This document shows, in pieces, positions 50,646-60,948 of a DNA stretch of 64,000 nucleotides; position 1 is the stretch's first letter, and every line of letters begins with the position of its first letter. The stretch is from the NCBI GenBank assembly GCA_943192975.1, contig CALPCJ010000002.1, positions 272,174 through 336,173 of the forward strand, read 5' to 3'. This DNA is from Senimuribacter intestinalis (GTDB taxonomy: Bacteria > Bacillota > Clostridia > Peptostreptococcales > Anaerovoracaceae). The position numbers were made by a program, and so were the translations under genes. The notes beneath the pieces are model-generated. The model was not told the DNA's origin, searched no databases, and saw only the letters and a list, made by a program, of their open reading frames with translations.

Positions 50646-52108
50646 TAAATCAGCTTTGTCTTCACCTCGTCAAAAGCCTCTATGGGCACATTCTTTGCCA
50701 CCTTGTTGGCAGCAGCAAGAGGTGCCAGATAGCTGACTGTCACGCTGGCAACACCTTTTCTTTCTTTCCATCTGCTTGCTTTTGCCGTAACACTTTCCAC
50801 ATGGGTTGCTTTTACAAAAATAGTTATCTTTCTAAATCCGCCATAACTCAGAGAAATGTTTTCGAAATTTCCATAGATGGCGGCATTTTTATACTCAAGT
50901 ACTCTTCCTGTTACACTGTAGAACAAAATCAACGCGCCTAAAATCCAGACCTGCTGACAGTAGTCCACATACATCGTACAGTAGATAGATACACCTGCAA
51001 CAATTAGCGCCAGTATAAAGCCCAGACCATAGAAAAAGTAGTGCAGCGATCCCTTTTTCGGCTTGTGATATACAGACTCCTCCAACATCTGAGGCAGAAT
51101 CTCTGCCATAGCTTGGCGCACCTTATCTGCCTTCAGAAGGGGAAACACCATCGGTTCCTCGCTACTCTCATTATCACCGACGCCGTAGCCGATTGCAAAA
51201 AGATTCAGGCTTCCCACACCGAGCAACCGCATAAAGAACGACTGATCGTAAAAAAAACCGCTTATCCTATTTTTCTGTATCGTATATTTTTTCTTTGTCA
51301 AAAGGCCATACTGAATCTTTATCGCCTCGCCGTTATCCAGAATTTCAAATCCATAATAACGAATCAGGCTGCCAATCATGCCGCAGATGAAAGAAATTAC
51401 AAAAGTGATAAGAAGCAGTATCGCAGCCGTCATACCGATTCCCATGGTGTAAATCGTGTCAGCCACGGATTCAGCCAACAGATTGCTCAGCGACACGCTG
51501 AACAACGCCAATGCAGAAGTTACTACAGTAAACATCTGCAGAAAAAAAAGTCCTTTGGATTTCAAAAGCCCGAGCAGCATTAAATCACCTGCAGATACTT
51601 TAATTCTTTTTCCCTCGGTGCCGGCAAGGGCTGCTCCTTCTTCACCAAGATTAAAGCCATCGAGCCCTTTTCTGCCAGAAATCAGCAAATCCCTGACAAC
51701 AAAGGCATCCTCCTTTGCAAAAGTCATACGCACCTTCGTATTCGTGTTGGAAATATTGCTAGCATTGTCCACATTGAGCCGGTATACGCCAAAAACCTGA
51801 TGAAGCACATTCTGCGAAAAATCCACAGTAGTTATGGTGGATAGCGGAAGTTCCAGCTGGTTTTTCTTAAAAAGTCCGCTTTTTACAGTTAATTTTTCAC
51901 TGTCAACTGTATAATATGTTGTAAAATACTGGACAATTCTCTGAATCGGTCCGAGAAGTACCACCACAAGCACTCCGATATTTTCATAGAGCACTCGCAT
52001 GTCACCCTGAATCAGCCCAATTACGACAGCAATCAAAAGCAGAGAAAAGTCTTTGAAAAAGTTCTCAACGATAAAAATCGGATGTCCCCTCTTTGGTCCA
52101 AACTCCAT
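50642..52108 (-). CDS. Bacterial PH-domain membrane protein (YdbT-like)
   Basis: A 488-residue membrane protein with paired hydrophobic segments near residues 15-60, 185-255 and 355-410. Three bPH_2-type domains alternate with them (YYTVDSEKLTVKSGLFKKNQLELPLS is the first). It shares the last base of its start with the stop of the smaller PH gene upstream, the standard ydbS-ydbT arrangement. In Bacillus this pair is linked to membrane or envelope stress and resistance to antimicrobial compounds. The function here is not shown. Confidence 0.85.
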   Translation of the reverse strand: MEFGPKRGHPIFIVENFFKDFSLLLIAVVIGLIQGDMRVLYENIGVLVVVLLGPIQRIVQYFTTYYTVDSEKLTVKSGLFKKNQLELPLSTITTVDFSQNVLHQVFGVYRLNVDNASNISNTNTKVRMTFAKEDAFVVRDLLISGRKGLDGFNLGEEGAALAGTEGKRIKVSAGDLMLLGLLKSKGLFFLQMFTVVTSALALFSVSLSNLLAESVADTIYTMGIGMTAAILLLITFVISFICGMIGSLIRYYGFEILDNGEAIKIQYGLLTKKKYTIQKNRISGFFYDQSFFMRLLGVGSLNLFAIGYGVGDNESSEEPMVFPLLKADKVRQAMAEILPQMLEESVYHKPKKGSLHYFFYGLGFILALIVAGVSIYCTMYVDYCQQVWILGALILFYSVTGRVLEYKNAAIYGNFENISLSYGGFRKITIFVKATHVESVTAKASRWKERKGVASVTVSYLAPLAAANKVAKNVPIEAFDEVKTKLIY

Positions 52109-52608
52109 TATAGAACCCCTTTCTCAGAAATGCGTCGGTACAGCTTTGCTTTCAGGTTCTCGCTGATTGCATCAGCCGTTTCCTTATCCAAACCTTCAAT
52201 GGAAAAGCTGCCGCTGGCCAGAGCCATCTCCACCTCAAAAAGCCCCAGCTTTCTGTTGATTGGTCCTTGAGAGACCGTAATATTCTGTATTCTGATGATG
52301 GGGATAATGGTTTTTCTGATGAAGAAAATACCATGGCGAATAACCACCTTGTCCTCTTCAACGCTATATCCCCACTGCTTGTATTCAATGATAGGAAAAA
52401 CGACCAACCCAACTGCCAGATAACAGACGAAAAGCCCTATCACTGCCATAATGAGTACTTTCCAGATTGATTCCCATGCCAAAAATCCCAGCGCAATCTC
52501 GCCCGGAACTGCCATCGCCAAAACAATCAGAAAGAAAATTCCCCTGCCGATGCGCCAACTCTTGATTGCCTTGGGATCCACCTTGCTGTATTCCATGCTA
52601 GATTCCAT
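52108..52608 (-). CDS. Bacterial PH-domain membrane protein (YdbS-like)
   Basis: A 166-residue protein with two N-terminal membrane helices (about 20-70) and one bPH_2 domain (about 78-155) with the family pattern YSVEEDKVVIRHGIFFIRKTIIPIIRIQNI. It is coupled to the larger partner downstream by a one-base overlap, and starts inside the 3' end of the HD gene. Confidence 0.87.
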   Translation of the reverse strand: MESSMEYSKVDPKAIKSWRIGRGIFFLIVLAMAVPGEIALGFLAWESIWKVLIMAVIGLFVCYLAVGLVVFPIIEYKQWGYSVEEDKVVIRHGIFFIRKTIIPIIRIQNITVSQGPINRKLGLFEVEMALASGSFSIEGLDKETADAISENLKAKLYRRISEKGVL

Positions 52609-53071
52609 ATTCCTTCCTCCACTTCAAATAACGCACTTCCTTTTCCGGTCTGTCAAAAGGCATTCCATACTGATAACAATCGATAACATCAGCGTCCTTT
52701 ACGATTTCCTCGATTGTGGTTCCGTTCTCTGTCTTTCTGCTGTGGTTATTTACCGCACAGGCGATATCCTCAATCTCCTCTGCCGAAAACAGACCGGTCT
52801 CTTTCAGAAATGCTTTCACAGGCGCGTAGCCCGCTTCTGCATGTCCTGCCTGTTTTCCGGTCAGAATCCTTCCAAAATCGTGCACACAGGCCGCACAAGC
52901 TGAAAGTTCCGGGTCCGCGCCCCGCTTTAAGGCAAGAATCCACGCAATTCTCGCTGATGAAGCCATATGCAGACGCTCCCAATCCAACGTCTCGTCACGT
53001 TCAGAAAACTTTCCTTCTTGAGCACAAATCACTGCATCAAGCTTTTGCTCCAGTTGATATAATCTGTTCAT
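52598..53071 (-). CDS. HD-domain phosphohydrolase-like protein
   Basis: A 157-residue protein. The start at 53071 is preferred because AAAGGGA lies upstream. The HD doublet is in ACVHDFGRILTGKQAGH and a later conserved NNHSRKTENG follows, which fits the small HD/HDIG metal hydrolases of unknown substrate. It overlaps the next gene by 11 bp, so it travels with the PH-domain pair. Confidence 0.8.
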   Translation of the reverse strand: MNRLYQLEQKLDAVICAQEGKFSERDETLDWERLHMASSARIAWILALKRGADPELSACAACVHDFGRILTGKQAGHAEAGYAPVKAFLKETGLFSAEEIEDIACAVNNHSRKTENGTTIEEIVKDADVIDCYQYGMPFDRPEKEVRYLKWRKEYGI

Positions 53072-53217
53072 GCTGGTTTCCCTTTCTTTATACTTAGTCA
53101 AATATCTTCAGTTTAACATTTTTTATTTTACAGAAAATCACAATAAAATGCAACTGTAACCTGTGTAATTTTAGTTCATTCCCATTTTTGCAGATTCCCA
53201 TAAAAAAGTTTTTTACA

Positions 53218-53246
53218 TTGTTTTCCCCATACTCTCCGTGTATAAT
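53218..53246 (+). promoter_or_regulatory. Promoter of the secreted protein gene at 53304
   Basis: TTGTTT (53218-53223), 17 bp and a perfect TATAAT (53241-53246), giving a short leader with AGGAGGT at its end. Confidence 0.6.
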
Positions 53247-53303
53247 GAAACTCCATTCACCTTTATCGTAAATATCCCAAATAAAATTTCAGGAGGTATA
53301 TTT

Positions 53304-54413
53304 ATGAAAAGCAAACTATTTTCTCTAGCAGCAGTATGCCTGCTCTGCATGTCCATGTGTATCACCGTATTTGCATCTACCACAGTGCATGCAAATGCAG
53401 CGAGCAGCGTATACTACCAGGTATCACTGCAGCCAGCAAAAGGCGGAAGTCTTTACATGACTTACGATGATAACCTAAAATTTTTTTATCAGGGCAAAGA
53501 CACCTACCGAGACAGCTGCCGCATTGACAGCAGTGTAAGTCACAAATTCAGCGCTTTAATCGACCGAGGAATCATCGTAAAGCCAAATGCCGGTTGGTAT
53601 TTTGACGGTTTCTATGACAAAAGCGGCAAAAAACTTTCCATTGAGGCGTATAACGTGGAGGTCATTCGCATCACAATTGACGGCGTCTATTATTATGACC
53701 TGATTCCGTCTTATGACAATCCCGCTTATCGCAATCTCACAGAGAAATACTTTAAAAACGAGATAAAGGATTATATTAAATTCCTCTATGGCACCAGCCG
53801 CTACAAAGTCATGGAAAAGTTAGTATATTATCGCCTACCGAAAACCACTGCGTCCTACTTTCCTCGATTTTCCAAGATGGAGACGCCTAGCTTTCCCGGC
53901 AACTTCTCATTGACAAAGAAGCTCAGTTCCCCGGACTTTTATGCCGCCGGAAAATCCGGCTTTCAGGCTTCCTACTCGTCTTCTGCCAACAAAGTCATCA
54001 AAGTAGATAAAAAGACAGGCCTTTCTAAAATTACCGGTCCCGGCACGGCAACCATCACCATAAAGGTTCCCGAATCCGGTAAATACTGTTCTGTCATCTA
54101 TAAGGTCAAGGTAAGCGTCACTCCTGCCGCCTGTACCAATCTGTCGGCCTCCCGCACTTCTGATAAGAAATCAGTCACTGCGAAATGGAAAGGCGACAGC
54201 CGCAATTCCGGTTATGAGATTCAAATCAGTGATACCAAGAGCTTTAGCAAAATTGTTGCAAAGAAGACAGTCTCTTCCGGCAAAACTGTTGCCGCCAAGA
54301 TTTCTACTGCAAAGTCTGCCTCTACGCAGTGCAAGTACATCAGAATTAGACCTTTCAAAAAATCCTGCGGACAAAAACTATACAGCGAATATATCACAGC
54401 AACCATCAAGTAA
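53304..54413 (+). CDS. Secreted protein with Ig-like and fibronectin-III-like domains
   Basis: A 369-residue protein. The start at 53304 has a perfect AGGAGGT 7 bp upstream and gives a classic signal peptide (MKSKLFSLAAVCLLCM to VHANA, cleavage near 33). The next 170 residues are tyrosine-rich and unassigned. Residues about 215-280 look like a Big2-type Ig fold (AAGKSGFQASYSSSANKVIKVD). The last 90 residues resemble a fibronectin-III module (KKSVTAKWKGDSRNSGYEIQIS). No wall-sorting motif is present, so it is released or non-covalently bound. Confidence 0.82.
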   Translation: MKSKLFSLAAVCLLCMSMCITVFASTTVHANAASSVYYQVSLQPAKGGSLYMTYDDNLKFFYQGKDTYRDSCRIDSSVSHKFSALIDRGIIVKPNAGWYFDGFYDKSGKKLSIEAYNVEVIRITIDGVYYYDLIPSYDNPAYRNLTEKYFKNEIKDYIKFLYGTSRYKVMEKLVYYRLPKTTASYFPRFSKMETPSFPGNFSLTKKLSSPDFYAAGKSGFQASYSSSANKVIKVDKKTGLSKITGPGTATITIKVPESGKYCSVIYKVKVSVTPAACTNLSASRTSDKKSVTAKWKGDSRNSGYEIQISDTKSFSKIVAKKTVSSGKTVAAKISTAKSASTQCKYIRIRPFKKSCGQKLYSEYITATIK

Positions 54414-54423
54414 AAATCAGCAC

Positions 54424-54460
54424 AAAAGAGCCTTTGGGAAAGAATCCCAAAGGCTCTTTT
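54424..54460. terminator. Bidirectional terminator between the secreted protein and the giant surface protein
   Basis: A perfect 16-bp stem (54424-54439 with 54445-54460) with a 5-nt loop, flanked by A and T runs. It serves both converging genes. Confidence 0.88.
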
Positions 54461-54532
54461 GCTTTGTAAATATAGTAAGTAAAGGAAATTTTTATTGTTT
54501 AGGAAATTTGAATTAAAGAATAAAAAATATGC

Positions 54533-57500
54533 TTATTTCAATCTTCTAATGCTAACAACTAATGCACTAACACCTGCCAGAATCAGTGCCATGTAAAGCA
54601 GAATCCGATTTGTATCCCCAGTCTTTGGACTTTTCCCATCCTTTGGTACAGGATCTTCTGGAAATTCTACACCCACATCGGTTCTTTTTTTCATAGTATT
54701 CTTCACAGTAACACGCAGTGCCTCTCCATCCCCCGTGATACAGAATGCGTATTCCCTCTCATCTAGGAGATATCCGGAAGGTGCTTTTGTTTCCCGATAG
54801 TAATAAATCCCCGGCTTCAGCTGTTCAATCACTAGAAGACCATCTCTTGCCGTCGTTTTTTTATAAAGAATTTCTCCCTCTTCATTTGAGATGGCAAATT
54901 CTGCTCCAGCAAGGACATCTCCCGTCTCACTATCCACTTTCGTCAGTCTTAGACTTCCGTACTTCGGTTCTTCCGGCTTTTCCGGAATCTGCGGCTTTTC
55001 CGATTTTTCCGGCAGTCGCTCATTCTTCACCCCAGTAATCTCAATGGACAACACCTTGGTATCACTGTGATTTCGTTCGTAGGTTTTTGCTTGCGTATTT
55101 TTCACCTGAACAGACTTTGGCAGTTTTTCATTCCCGTCTGCAGTAATTCTGCAAACAGCCGTTTCTTCATTTACCCCACTGCTGCCCTCGCCGCTTGCGC
55201 TTAAATAAAGATTTCCCGATAGGTCCATCTCCGCAGCGAAAGTTATGCCGTCTGCAAAATTCCAAAGAATCGACTGTTCTTTCTCTAAGGTAAGGGCTTG
55301 CGCCTGAGCAACTTGCTTTCCATCAACCATTATGCCTGTCAACCTTCCCTGCGCAATCAATAAAACTGCACCGTTATCCTTCGATTCATCGGTCGTCACT
55401 AAGATGCTGGAACTTCCTTTCTGCGAAGTTACTTCCAGCTGCGTTGGCAAATTCTCCTGATTTTCTCTAAACCAAGTCACTTCTGTAATCCAATTATTCC
55501 GAATTACCTTCGGTGTATAGGAAATGGTTGTCGTACCTTGATCAGCAGTAACGTCGAAGTTTTCACTTGCCTCTCCTATCTGATACACAGGCATAGGACC
55601 TTCCAGTTTCACCTTATAGCAAAGTCCATCTGCTTTTACCTGCATCACTGCGTCATTTTCCAAACGGAGCACCGCAGTTTTTCCATTTTTTATATGTACC
55701 TGCGTATTGGTTCTGCCACCCCGTACAGAGATTTTTACAGTTTCGTTCTCTGCATCTTCATCGAGTCTATAGTCCTTACCATCAATATTTACCACCGCCG
55801 ACTCATAGCGGTAGAGAGTATCAAAGTCAATGACTGTTCCCAATTTTCCATTTTGGGTAACCGTACCTGAAACACCCATCTGCTGATAGTCAAAATGAAA
55901 TCGGTCCGCCGAAAAAATATCTGCCACGTCAAAATAGTACTTGGTATGATTTACTTTATATCCTTCAGGCGCTGAGGTTTCTTTAATATAATATTTGCCC
56001 AAAGGAAGTTTTATCGCTGCCGACGCTTGACCGTCCGTCACTACCATCTTTCCGACTAAGGTATCAGGCGCAATACCCATATGTTCCGCTGTATAAATAC
56101 CAAAAACAGCGCCGCTTCCCTTTTGATAGGTACCGCTTTTATAGCTGGTTTCAAAAAGTTTTTCCAGATCAATTTGTACAGTTACCGCCTCATTCTCATA
56201 AGTTGCCGTATCCCAAACCAATGGTGTATACTGATTTTCATAGTTTACCTGCATTTGGGTCCACTGCCCCTGATTCACAAAACCTTCTGTCGTAGAAATT
56301 TCTCGAACCCAGTAAGTTCCTAGCGGCAGCAGTCCCGATTGTGCAATTCCATTCTCCCCGCTTCGAATCACTTCCACAGGCTTTCCCGCCGGATAAATCA
56401 TTGTGCCGTCGCAGGAAGAAAAACGTAAAATCCCGCTACTGCCATTCTCTCCTGTTAAAGCTGTGGCCTCAGTCGTATCGGGATACGTAATATGAAAGCA
56501 TTCCTCTTCGACTGCTGCATTTGAAACCATCTCTATGGTATAGTAATCGCTCTTGTTTTCTGACCCTGGCGCATGTCTCTTAGCTCTAACATAAGTATTT
56601 TCATCAAAGAGACATTCATAGAAACGCTTATTATCCCGCAGCCCTTCATACCACGGTACCACTTTCCCTTTATAGGAAATTTCTGGTAATACTCTTTCAA
56701 ACTGTGAAACCTGAGATTCTGTTAAAGTTATCTTTGTATGAGTCTGCTTTCCGGAAAGAAACATCTCTGTTCTGATTCCGTCATAGTTCAGAAAATATAT
56801 CGGTGCCATTTCTATGGGTGCTGCTGTAAGTACCACTTTATCCTTCTGCCGCTTACTGCTCCAGCCCTTTGAAGTTACAATTTTAGGACTGTTTTTCTCA
56901 CTGCAAAAAATCTCGGTTACAGCAGTCTCCATCTGATGATTTGCAAAAGTTTTCATACCGATTTCTTCATCCCAATTTAAAGTAAACCCATTATCACTTT
57001 GATAATGCTGCGCCAACGTAAAAGAGTACTCCTGTGTGAAGGATTTATAGAATCTCCCCTCCTTATCACAAGGAATCCATCGTTCCAAAAGTCCTTCTTT
57101 TACAAGAATTTGATAATTTTCTTTTCCATCGGTTGCCAAGTAAACATCATCTCTGTCAACCTGACTCCAGCCCGCCGGCAGCACCACTGCCGCTGCAAAC
57201 TTCTTGTCACTGCTCTCTCCGCCATACGCATTTACCGGTTTTGCGGCGATATCATCTATGCCGTATGCGCCAAAAATACCGGTAATTTCTTCTTCATCTA
57301 AACCCTTTTCGCCCTCAAGTGCATTGACGCGCACTCGATTACCGTCTTCATAATGCATTGTCACAATGCCGACACTCTGGTTTCCGCTTTTCAATACCGG
57401 CTCTGTCATCGGAATTTCCGGCAGATAGTCATCCGAAATCGAATCCTTCCAAAGGTGTACATCGGTATAGCAAAATCCGCCTTTGGCATAATTCATCTTA

Positions 57501-60500
57501 TACTCGACTCGATAACGATAGGTCATCTTTTTCTTTTCATCACGTGCAGTAAAACTATCAGTAAAGCTCGCTCCATCTGCTGTTTTTACCTGATATTCTG
57601 TCACTGTCCTGTTGGCGCGTCCAAAATCCTGTAAAGTGCCTTTGTCGCTGACTCGCAAAACACTACCGCCCTCCTTCAACGCAAGCTTCCACCTTTCCTT
57701 TGCATTATCAACTTCTCCGTGGTCTCGATAAGTCTTTTCAAAGGATAGCTCATGACCCGTTTCAGCGTCGTACACTTTTACAGGCGCAACACCATCTGAC
57801 TGCAAGATATCTTCCGCCGCATAGATTTCAAAGACTGCGTCTTTCAGCGCTGCCTTCTCGAAGACTGCCTGCCAAAGGCCGCCGTTCTCTTTCCAGCCGG
57901 TCAGTCGTTCTCCCTCTTTTGTAAGGCTGATTTTTCCCATAACTGGATTATTCGCAATCTCCAAAATAGCATAGTACTTGATGTAATTCTTTCCGTCTTC
58001 ATGCGGCGACTGTTCCAGCACAGAAAAAGTATAGGAATTATAGGTAGTTTCACTGTCTCCAGAAAAATTGGTGACTGGCTCTCCCTCCTTATCGGCCACT
58101 TTTACCGTTTCAAGAAAAGATTTAGGCGGCTTCACTGACATTCCTCTGTGATCGATGATTTCAACTTTTCCCATATCCGCTACAGTTCCAATTCCTTTTT
58201 CATCAAAAGCGCCCACATAGTATCCCTCAGGAACAACCAGTTCCCGCAGCTCATAAATACCATATTCCAGTTCGTAAGGAAGTACAATTTCTCCATTCTC
58301 ATTGGCATAAAATGTATAGTTATGACTTTCATCAGTATAACCGATTCCATTTGGAAGCCATCTGCCATAGTTTGGCGATATTGTAGGATCCGACAAATCA
58401 GGATTACCCAGATATCGAATCTGAAAAGCTGTCCGTGCTGCGTCCCATCTTACTGTTTTACCGGTCAATTGATTGGTCTTTACCACCTTTATCTTATTCT
58501 TTTTCGCCTGATTATTTACAGCGATTGACTCAGCTTGCCCATCCTCCGAAATAATAATGCGAAAGGATTCCAGCACATAGCCTTCACTGTCAGCTGCAAT
58601 TTCTTCTACCACGTAGGTTCCGTAAGGAAGCCCTTTTACATAAAGCTGCCCGTCCTTAGACAAGGTCAGAGGATGGCTTGAATCAGCAGGTACCCCACTT
58701 CCGTCTTTTGCTACCTGATAGGTATGGGTATATTTCTGATAAGAATCCTGCGTCACGCCTTTATCAAGTACTCTAACATAAGGACAGTTCTCAGCCCCCT
58801 CTGATTCCAATCGAATGGTCCATTTTGAACTGGTGCTGTAGTCTTTTTTTCCATTATCACCATTTCCTCTATCCGTAAAAGGGTCCAGGTCATCTTTCGT
58901 CTTTACCAGCTGCAAATCACCTCTGTAGACATCGTTAGAATAAGCAAAACTGCCTATTTCATCACGCATTTGTTGTGGATTTTCCAAATCGATATCCGCA
59001 GAATCTGTCAGTACTGCTCCTTTTCCGTCTTCACCCTCATAAGTAATTCTATACTCAATTTTCCCGTAATCTCGCCGGTGCGCAAAATAGGTAATCACGC
59101 CATGGCTACGCGAGCCATTGCCGCCCGTTGCATTTTCTCCATGTCTACCCACAGGAATCCCAGTTTCTCTCGTCATGACCGATTTCTCACCGCGCCAGTA
59201 ATAGTCCGTATACTGCAAAACACCATCCTCATTGCGAGTCTTCTTTTCCTCAAAATCCAGTTCGCTTACGTCCTCCCAAGGTGTAAACACAAAAGGATTA
59301 TTTTCTGTAGAACCAAAAACGGTCAGCTGCCTGCTGTCTATCAGCGCATCGTCCAGATACAGCGAAATCTCACTATCCAGTGCAGCATCTCCCATACCGG
59401 TGTGTATACCATCGCCATCTTCGTCCCAACCCGGATTATAGTCCTGCTTTTCAGTATCAAAGGTAAAAGCCGGTAAGTTAGGAAGCTCGTCCTCTTCTTT
59501 CTCATCATCATCTTCTATTTCCTTCATCTTAAAATAAAAGTCTACTGGATCATCTCCGCCGATAGCAATGGTCTGTAGCGGCTGATTGCTGGGCGAATTC
59601 TGCCAAACCAAAAGTTCATCAGTCACCGATTCAGGAATGTTCTTCTTTCCGTGCAGCACCACGCCGGGCAATGATTTTTCTGTATAGGTAAGCGCATACC
59701 CACCTTTCTTCACTGTAAAACGATATGCTTTCTGAATTGAATCTTCGCCGTCTTTCGTCTTTACTACTTTCAACGCCTGCTCGCAGAAATTGCTGTCTTT
59801 AAGCAAATAATAATCACTTTTTGTCCTAGCCTCTGCTCTTTCTTCGGCAGTCATCTTCTTTCGATAGGCTGAGTTTATCGCTTTCCATACCACACCACCA
59901 TCTTTTGTTTCCAACTGCTCCATGTAAATGGTCTTTGCGCGTTCCTTTTCCTTCGCCGTAAAAGATGGAATTACTCTATGCTTTTTCATCGCACGAAGCA
60001 TTGCAAAATAGATATGTCTGGCAGGTCTGCTGCGAAGAACACTGTAGTGAAAATCATAGCCTTCTCCACCGCTTGGATTCACTGTCCCTAAGACAACTTT
60101 TCCATTTTTGGTCTGTCCAAGATTTTCAGGAATGCTTGCAAGACTCTTCCGATAGCCGTCTGTAAATTCCCAAATAATTGTCTGCGTCGCAATCCACCAA
60201 TCGTCCATATTGCATTCACCCACATGGCTACTGTACTCGCCCAGCAAGTCACTTAAATCCTTCTTAGTCGACTGTGGCTGCTTGCCATAGAGCAAAGCCG
60301 TCTTTATCGCCAACTGCACCTGCTCACTGTAATTATTAATTCGCAGTGCCGTATTCCAGGTCTTCGCATAATACTGGGTATTGCCGTTATGTGGATTGTC
60401 CATATTTCGCTCTAGGCAATACCCCCTTATAGTCTTTCCTCCATTGATTGGCGCAATACAATAGGCGTATCTATGACCGCTGGTGTGATAGTTATAATAT

Positions 60501-60676
60501 GGCTTACCATCACTACTAACTAGCTCCGATCCATTCTTAAAATACGCTTTATCACCCACCTTCCAACCATTTGCTGCTCCAAAACTCTCTCTCGGAACAC
60601 AGCTTAACAAAAGAACAAGAATCAGAAAGATTGCAAACCCGCGTCTTCCCTGATAATTTCTTGCTTTTTTTAACAT
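54533..60676 (-). CDS. Giant wall-anchored adhesin with thioester and Cna-B/SpaA-type domains
   Basis: A 2047-residue exported protein. The signal peptide (1-34) is followed by a thioester-type domain: cysteines C73 (AYCIAP) and C87 (GYCLE) and the glutamine Q165 in ATQTIIWEF, the Cys-Gln pair that forms an internal thioester able to bind host surfaces covalently. Many Cna-B-like modules follow, with recurring 'YGTYVVEEI', 'LGKYYIKETSAPEGYKV' and 'PGIYYYRETKAPSGYLL' ends. The last SpaA-like repeat starts near 1903. The C-terminus has SPKTGD, a hydrophobic span and RRLK, a variant LPXTG sorting signal. No sortase gene lies in the window. An attenuated leader precedes it. Confidence 0.93.
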   Translation of the reverse strand: MLKKARNYQGRRGFAIFLILVLLLSCVPRESFGAANGWKVGDKAYFKNGSELVSSDGKPYYNYHTSGHRYAYCIAPINGGKTIRGYCLERNMDNPHNGNTQYYAKTWNTALRINNYSEQVQLAIKTALLYGKQPQSTKKDLSDLLGEYSSHVGECNMDDWWIATQTIIWEFTDGYRKSLASIPENLGQTKNGKVVLGTVNPSGGEGYDFHYSVLRSRPARHIYFAMLRAMKKHRVIPSFTAKEKERAKTIYMEQLETKDGGVVWKAINSAYRKKMTAEERAEARTKSDYYLLKDSNFCEQALKVVKTKDGEDSIQKAYRFTVKKGGYALTYTEKSLPGVVLHGKKNIPESVTDELLVWQNSPSNQPLQTIAIGGDDPVDFYFKMKEIEDDDEKEEDELPNLPAFTFDTEKQDYNPGWDEDGDGIHTGMGDAALDSEISLYLDDALIDSRQLTVFGSTENNPFVFTPWEDVSELDFEEKKTRNEDGVLQYTDYYWRGEKSVMTRETGIPVGRHGENATGGNGSRSHGVITYFAHRRDYGKIEYRITYEGEDGKGAVLTDSADIDLENPQQMRDEIGSFAYSNDVYRGDLQLVKTKDDLDPFTDRGNGDNGKKDYSTSSKWTIRLESEGAENCPYVRVLDKGVTQDSYQKYTHTYQVAKDGSGVPADSSHPLTLSKDGQLYVKGLPYGTYVVEEIAADSEGYVLESFRIIISEDGQAESIAVNNQAKKNKIKVVKTNQLTGKTVRWDAARTAFQIRYLGNPDLSDPTISPNYGRWLPNGIGYTDESHNYTFYANENGEIVLPYELEYGIYELRELVVPEGYYVGAFDEKGIGTVADMGKVEIIDHRGMSVKPPKSFLETVKVADKEGEPVTNFSGDSETTYNSYTFSVLEQSPHEDGKNYIKYYAILEIANNPVMGKISLTKEGERLTGWKENGGLWQAVFEKAALKDAVFEIYAAEDILQSDGVAPVKVYDAETGHELSFEKTYRDHGEVDNAKERWKLALKEGGSVLRVSDKGTLQDFGRANRTVTEYQVKTADGASFTDSFTARDEKKKMTYRYRVEYKMNYAKGGFCYTDVHLWKDSISDDYLPEIPMTEPVLKSGNQSVGIVTMHYEDGNRVRVNALEGEKGLDEEEITGIFGAYGIDDIAAKPVNAYGGESSDKKFAAAVVLPAGWSQVDRDDVYLATDGKENYQILVKEGLLERWIPCDKEGRFYKSFTQEYSFTLAQHYQSDNGFTLNWDEEIGMKTFANHQMETAVTEIFCSEKNSPKIVTSKGWSSKRQKDKVVLTAAPIEMAPIYFLNYDGIRTEMFLSGKQTHTKITLTESQVSQFERVLPEISYKGKVVPWYEGLRDNKRFYECLFDENTYVRAKRHAPGSENKSDYYTIEMVSNAAVEEECFHITYPDTTEATALTGENGSSGILRFSSCDGTMIYPAGKPVEVIRSGENGIAQSGLLPLGTYWVREISTTEGFVNQGQWTQMQVNYENQYTPLVWDTATYENEAVTVQIDLEKLFETSYKSGTYQKGSGAVFGIYTAEHMGIAPDTLVGKMVVTDGQASAAIKLPLGKYYIKETSAPEGYKVNHTKYYFDVADIFSADRFHFDYQQMGVSGTVTQNGKLGTVIDFDTLYRYESAVVNIDGKDYRLDEDAENETVKISVRGGRTNTQVHIKNGKTAVLRLENDAVMQVKADGLCYKVKLEGPMPVYQIGEASENFDVTADQGTTTISYTPKVIRNNWITEVTWFRENQENLPTQLEVTSQKGSSSILVTTDESKDNGAVLLIAQGRLTGIMVDGKQVAQAQALTLEKEQSILWNFADGITFAAEMDLSGNLYLSASGEGSSGVNEETAVCRITADGNEKLPKSVQVKNTQAKTYERNHSDTKVLSIEITGVKNERLPEKSEKPQIPEKPEEPKYGSLRLTKVDSETGDVLAGAEFAISNEEGEILYKKTTARDGLLVIEQLKPGIYYYRETKAPSGYLLDEREYAFCITGDGEALRVTVKNTMKKRTDVGVEFPEDPVPKDGKSPKTGDTNRILLYMALILAGVSALVVSIRRLK

Positions 60677-60706
60677 TTTTTAACCTCCTCAAAAATTTTA
60701 TCTATA

Positions 60707-60733
60707 TAAAAACAGATGTCGCATGACATCTGT
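60707..60733 (-). terminator. Attenuator-like terminator inside the adhesin leader
   Basis: On the minus strand a perfect 9-bp stem (60725-60733 with 60712-60720) with a 4-nt loop and five T lies between the adhesin promoter and its ribosome site. Confidence 0.75.
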
Positions 60734-60942
60734 TGAATTGTCCCACAAAGAAGGCATACCATCCGATATGCCCTCTCTGCGTAGTGTTTAGTTTTAAGTA
60801 CAAGTTCCATTTATTGCAAAAGCTCTTCCATCAGATAGCAAAAGCCTCATTCCGTTTGAGCTTCACAGTCTAAAATTGCGATTAAAGCAAAACGCGTTTT
60901 CCATAAAAAGGAATAAAATCAATTTAATTACATTTATTTTAT
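60734..60942 (-). promoter_or_regulatory. Structured 5' leader of the adhesin mRNA, candidate riboswitch or attenuator
   Basis: From the predicted start (~60942) about 210 nt precede the terminator at 60707-60733. The leader holds a GGCATA/TATGCC hairpin (60753-60758 with 60767-60772), AAGCTC/GAGCTT complementary words around 60824-60864 and purine-rich joins. It has the build of a regulated leader. It does not match the conserved core of c-di-GMP-I riboswitches that I know, so the ligand is open. Confidence 0.45.
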
Positions 60943-60948
60943 GTTATC

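Noticed and set aside
60734..60942. c-di-GMP-I riboswitch in the adhesin leader
   Set aside because: The GACGCAAAGCC-type core and tetraloop receptor could not be found; only the attenuator layout is supported.
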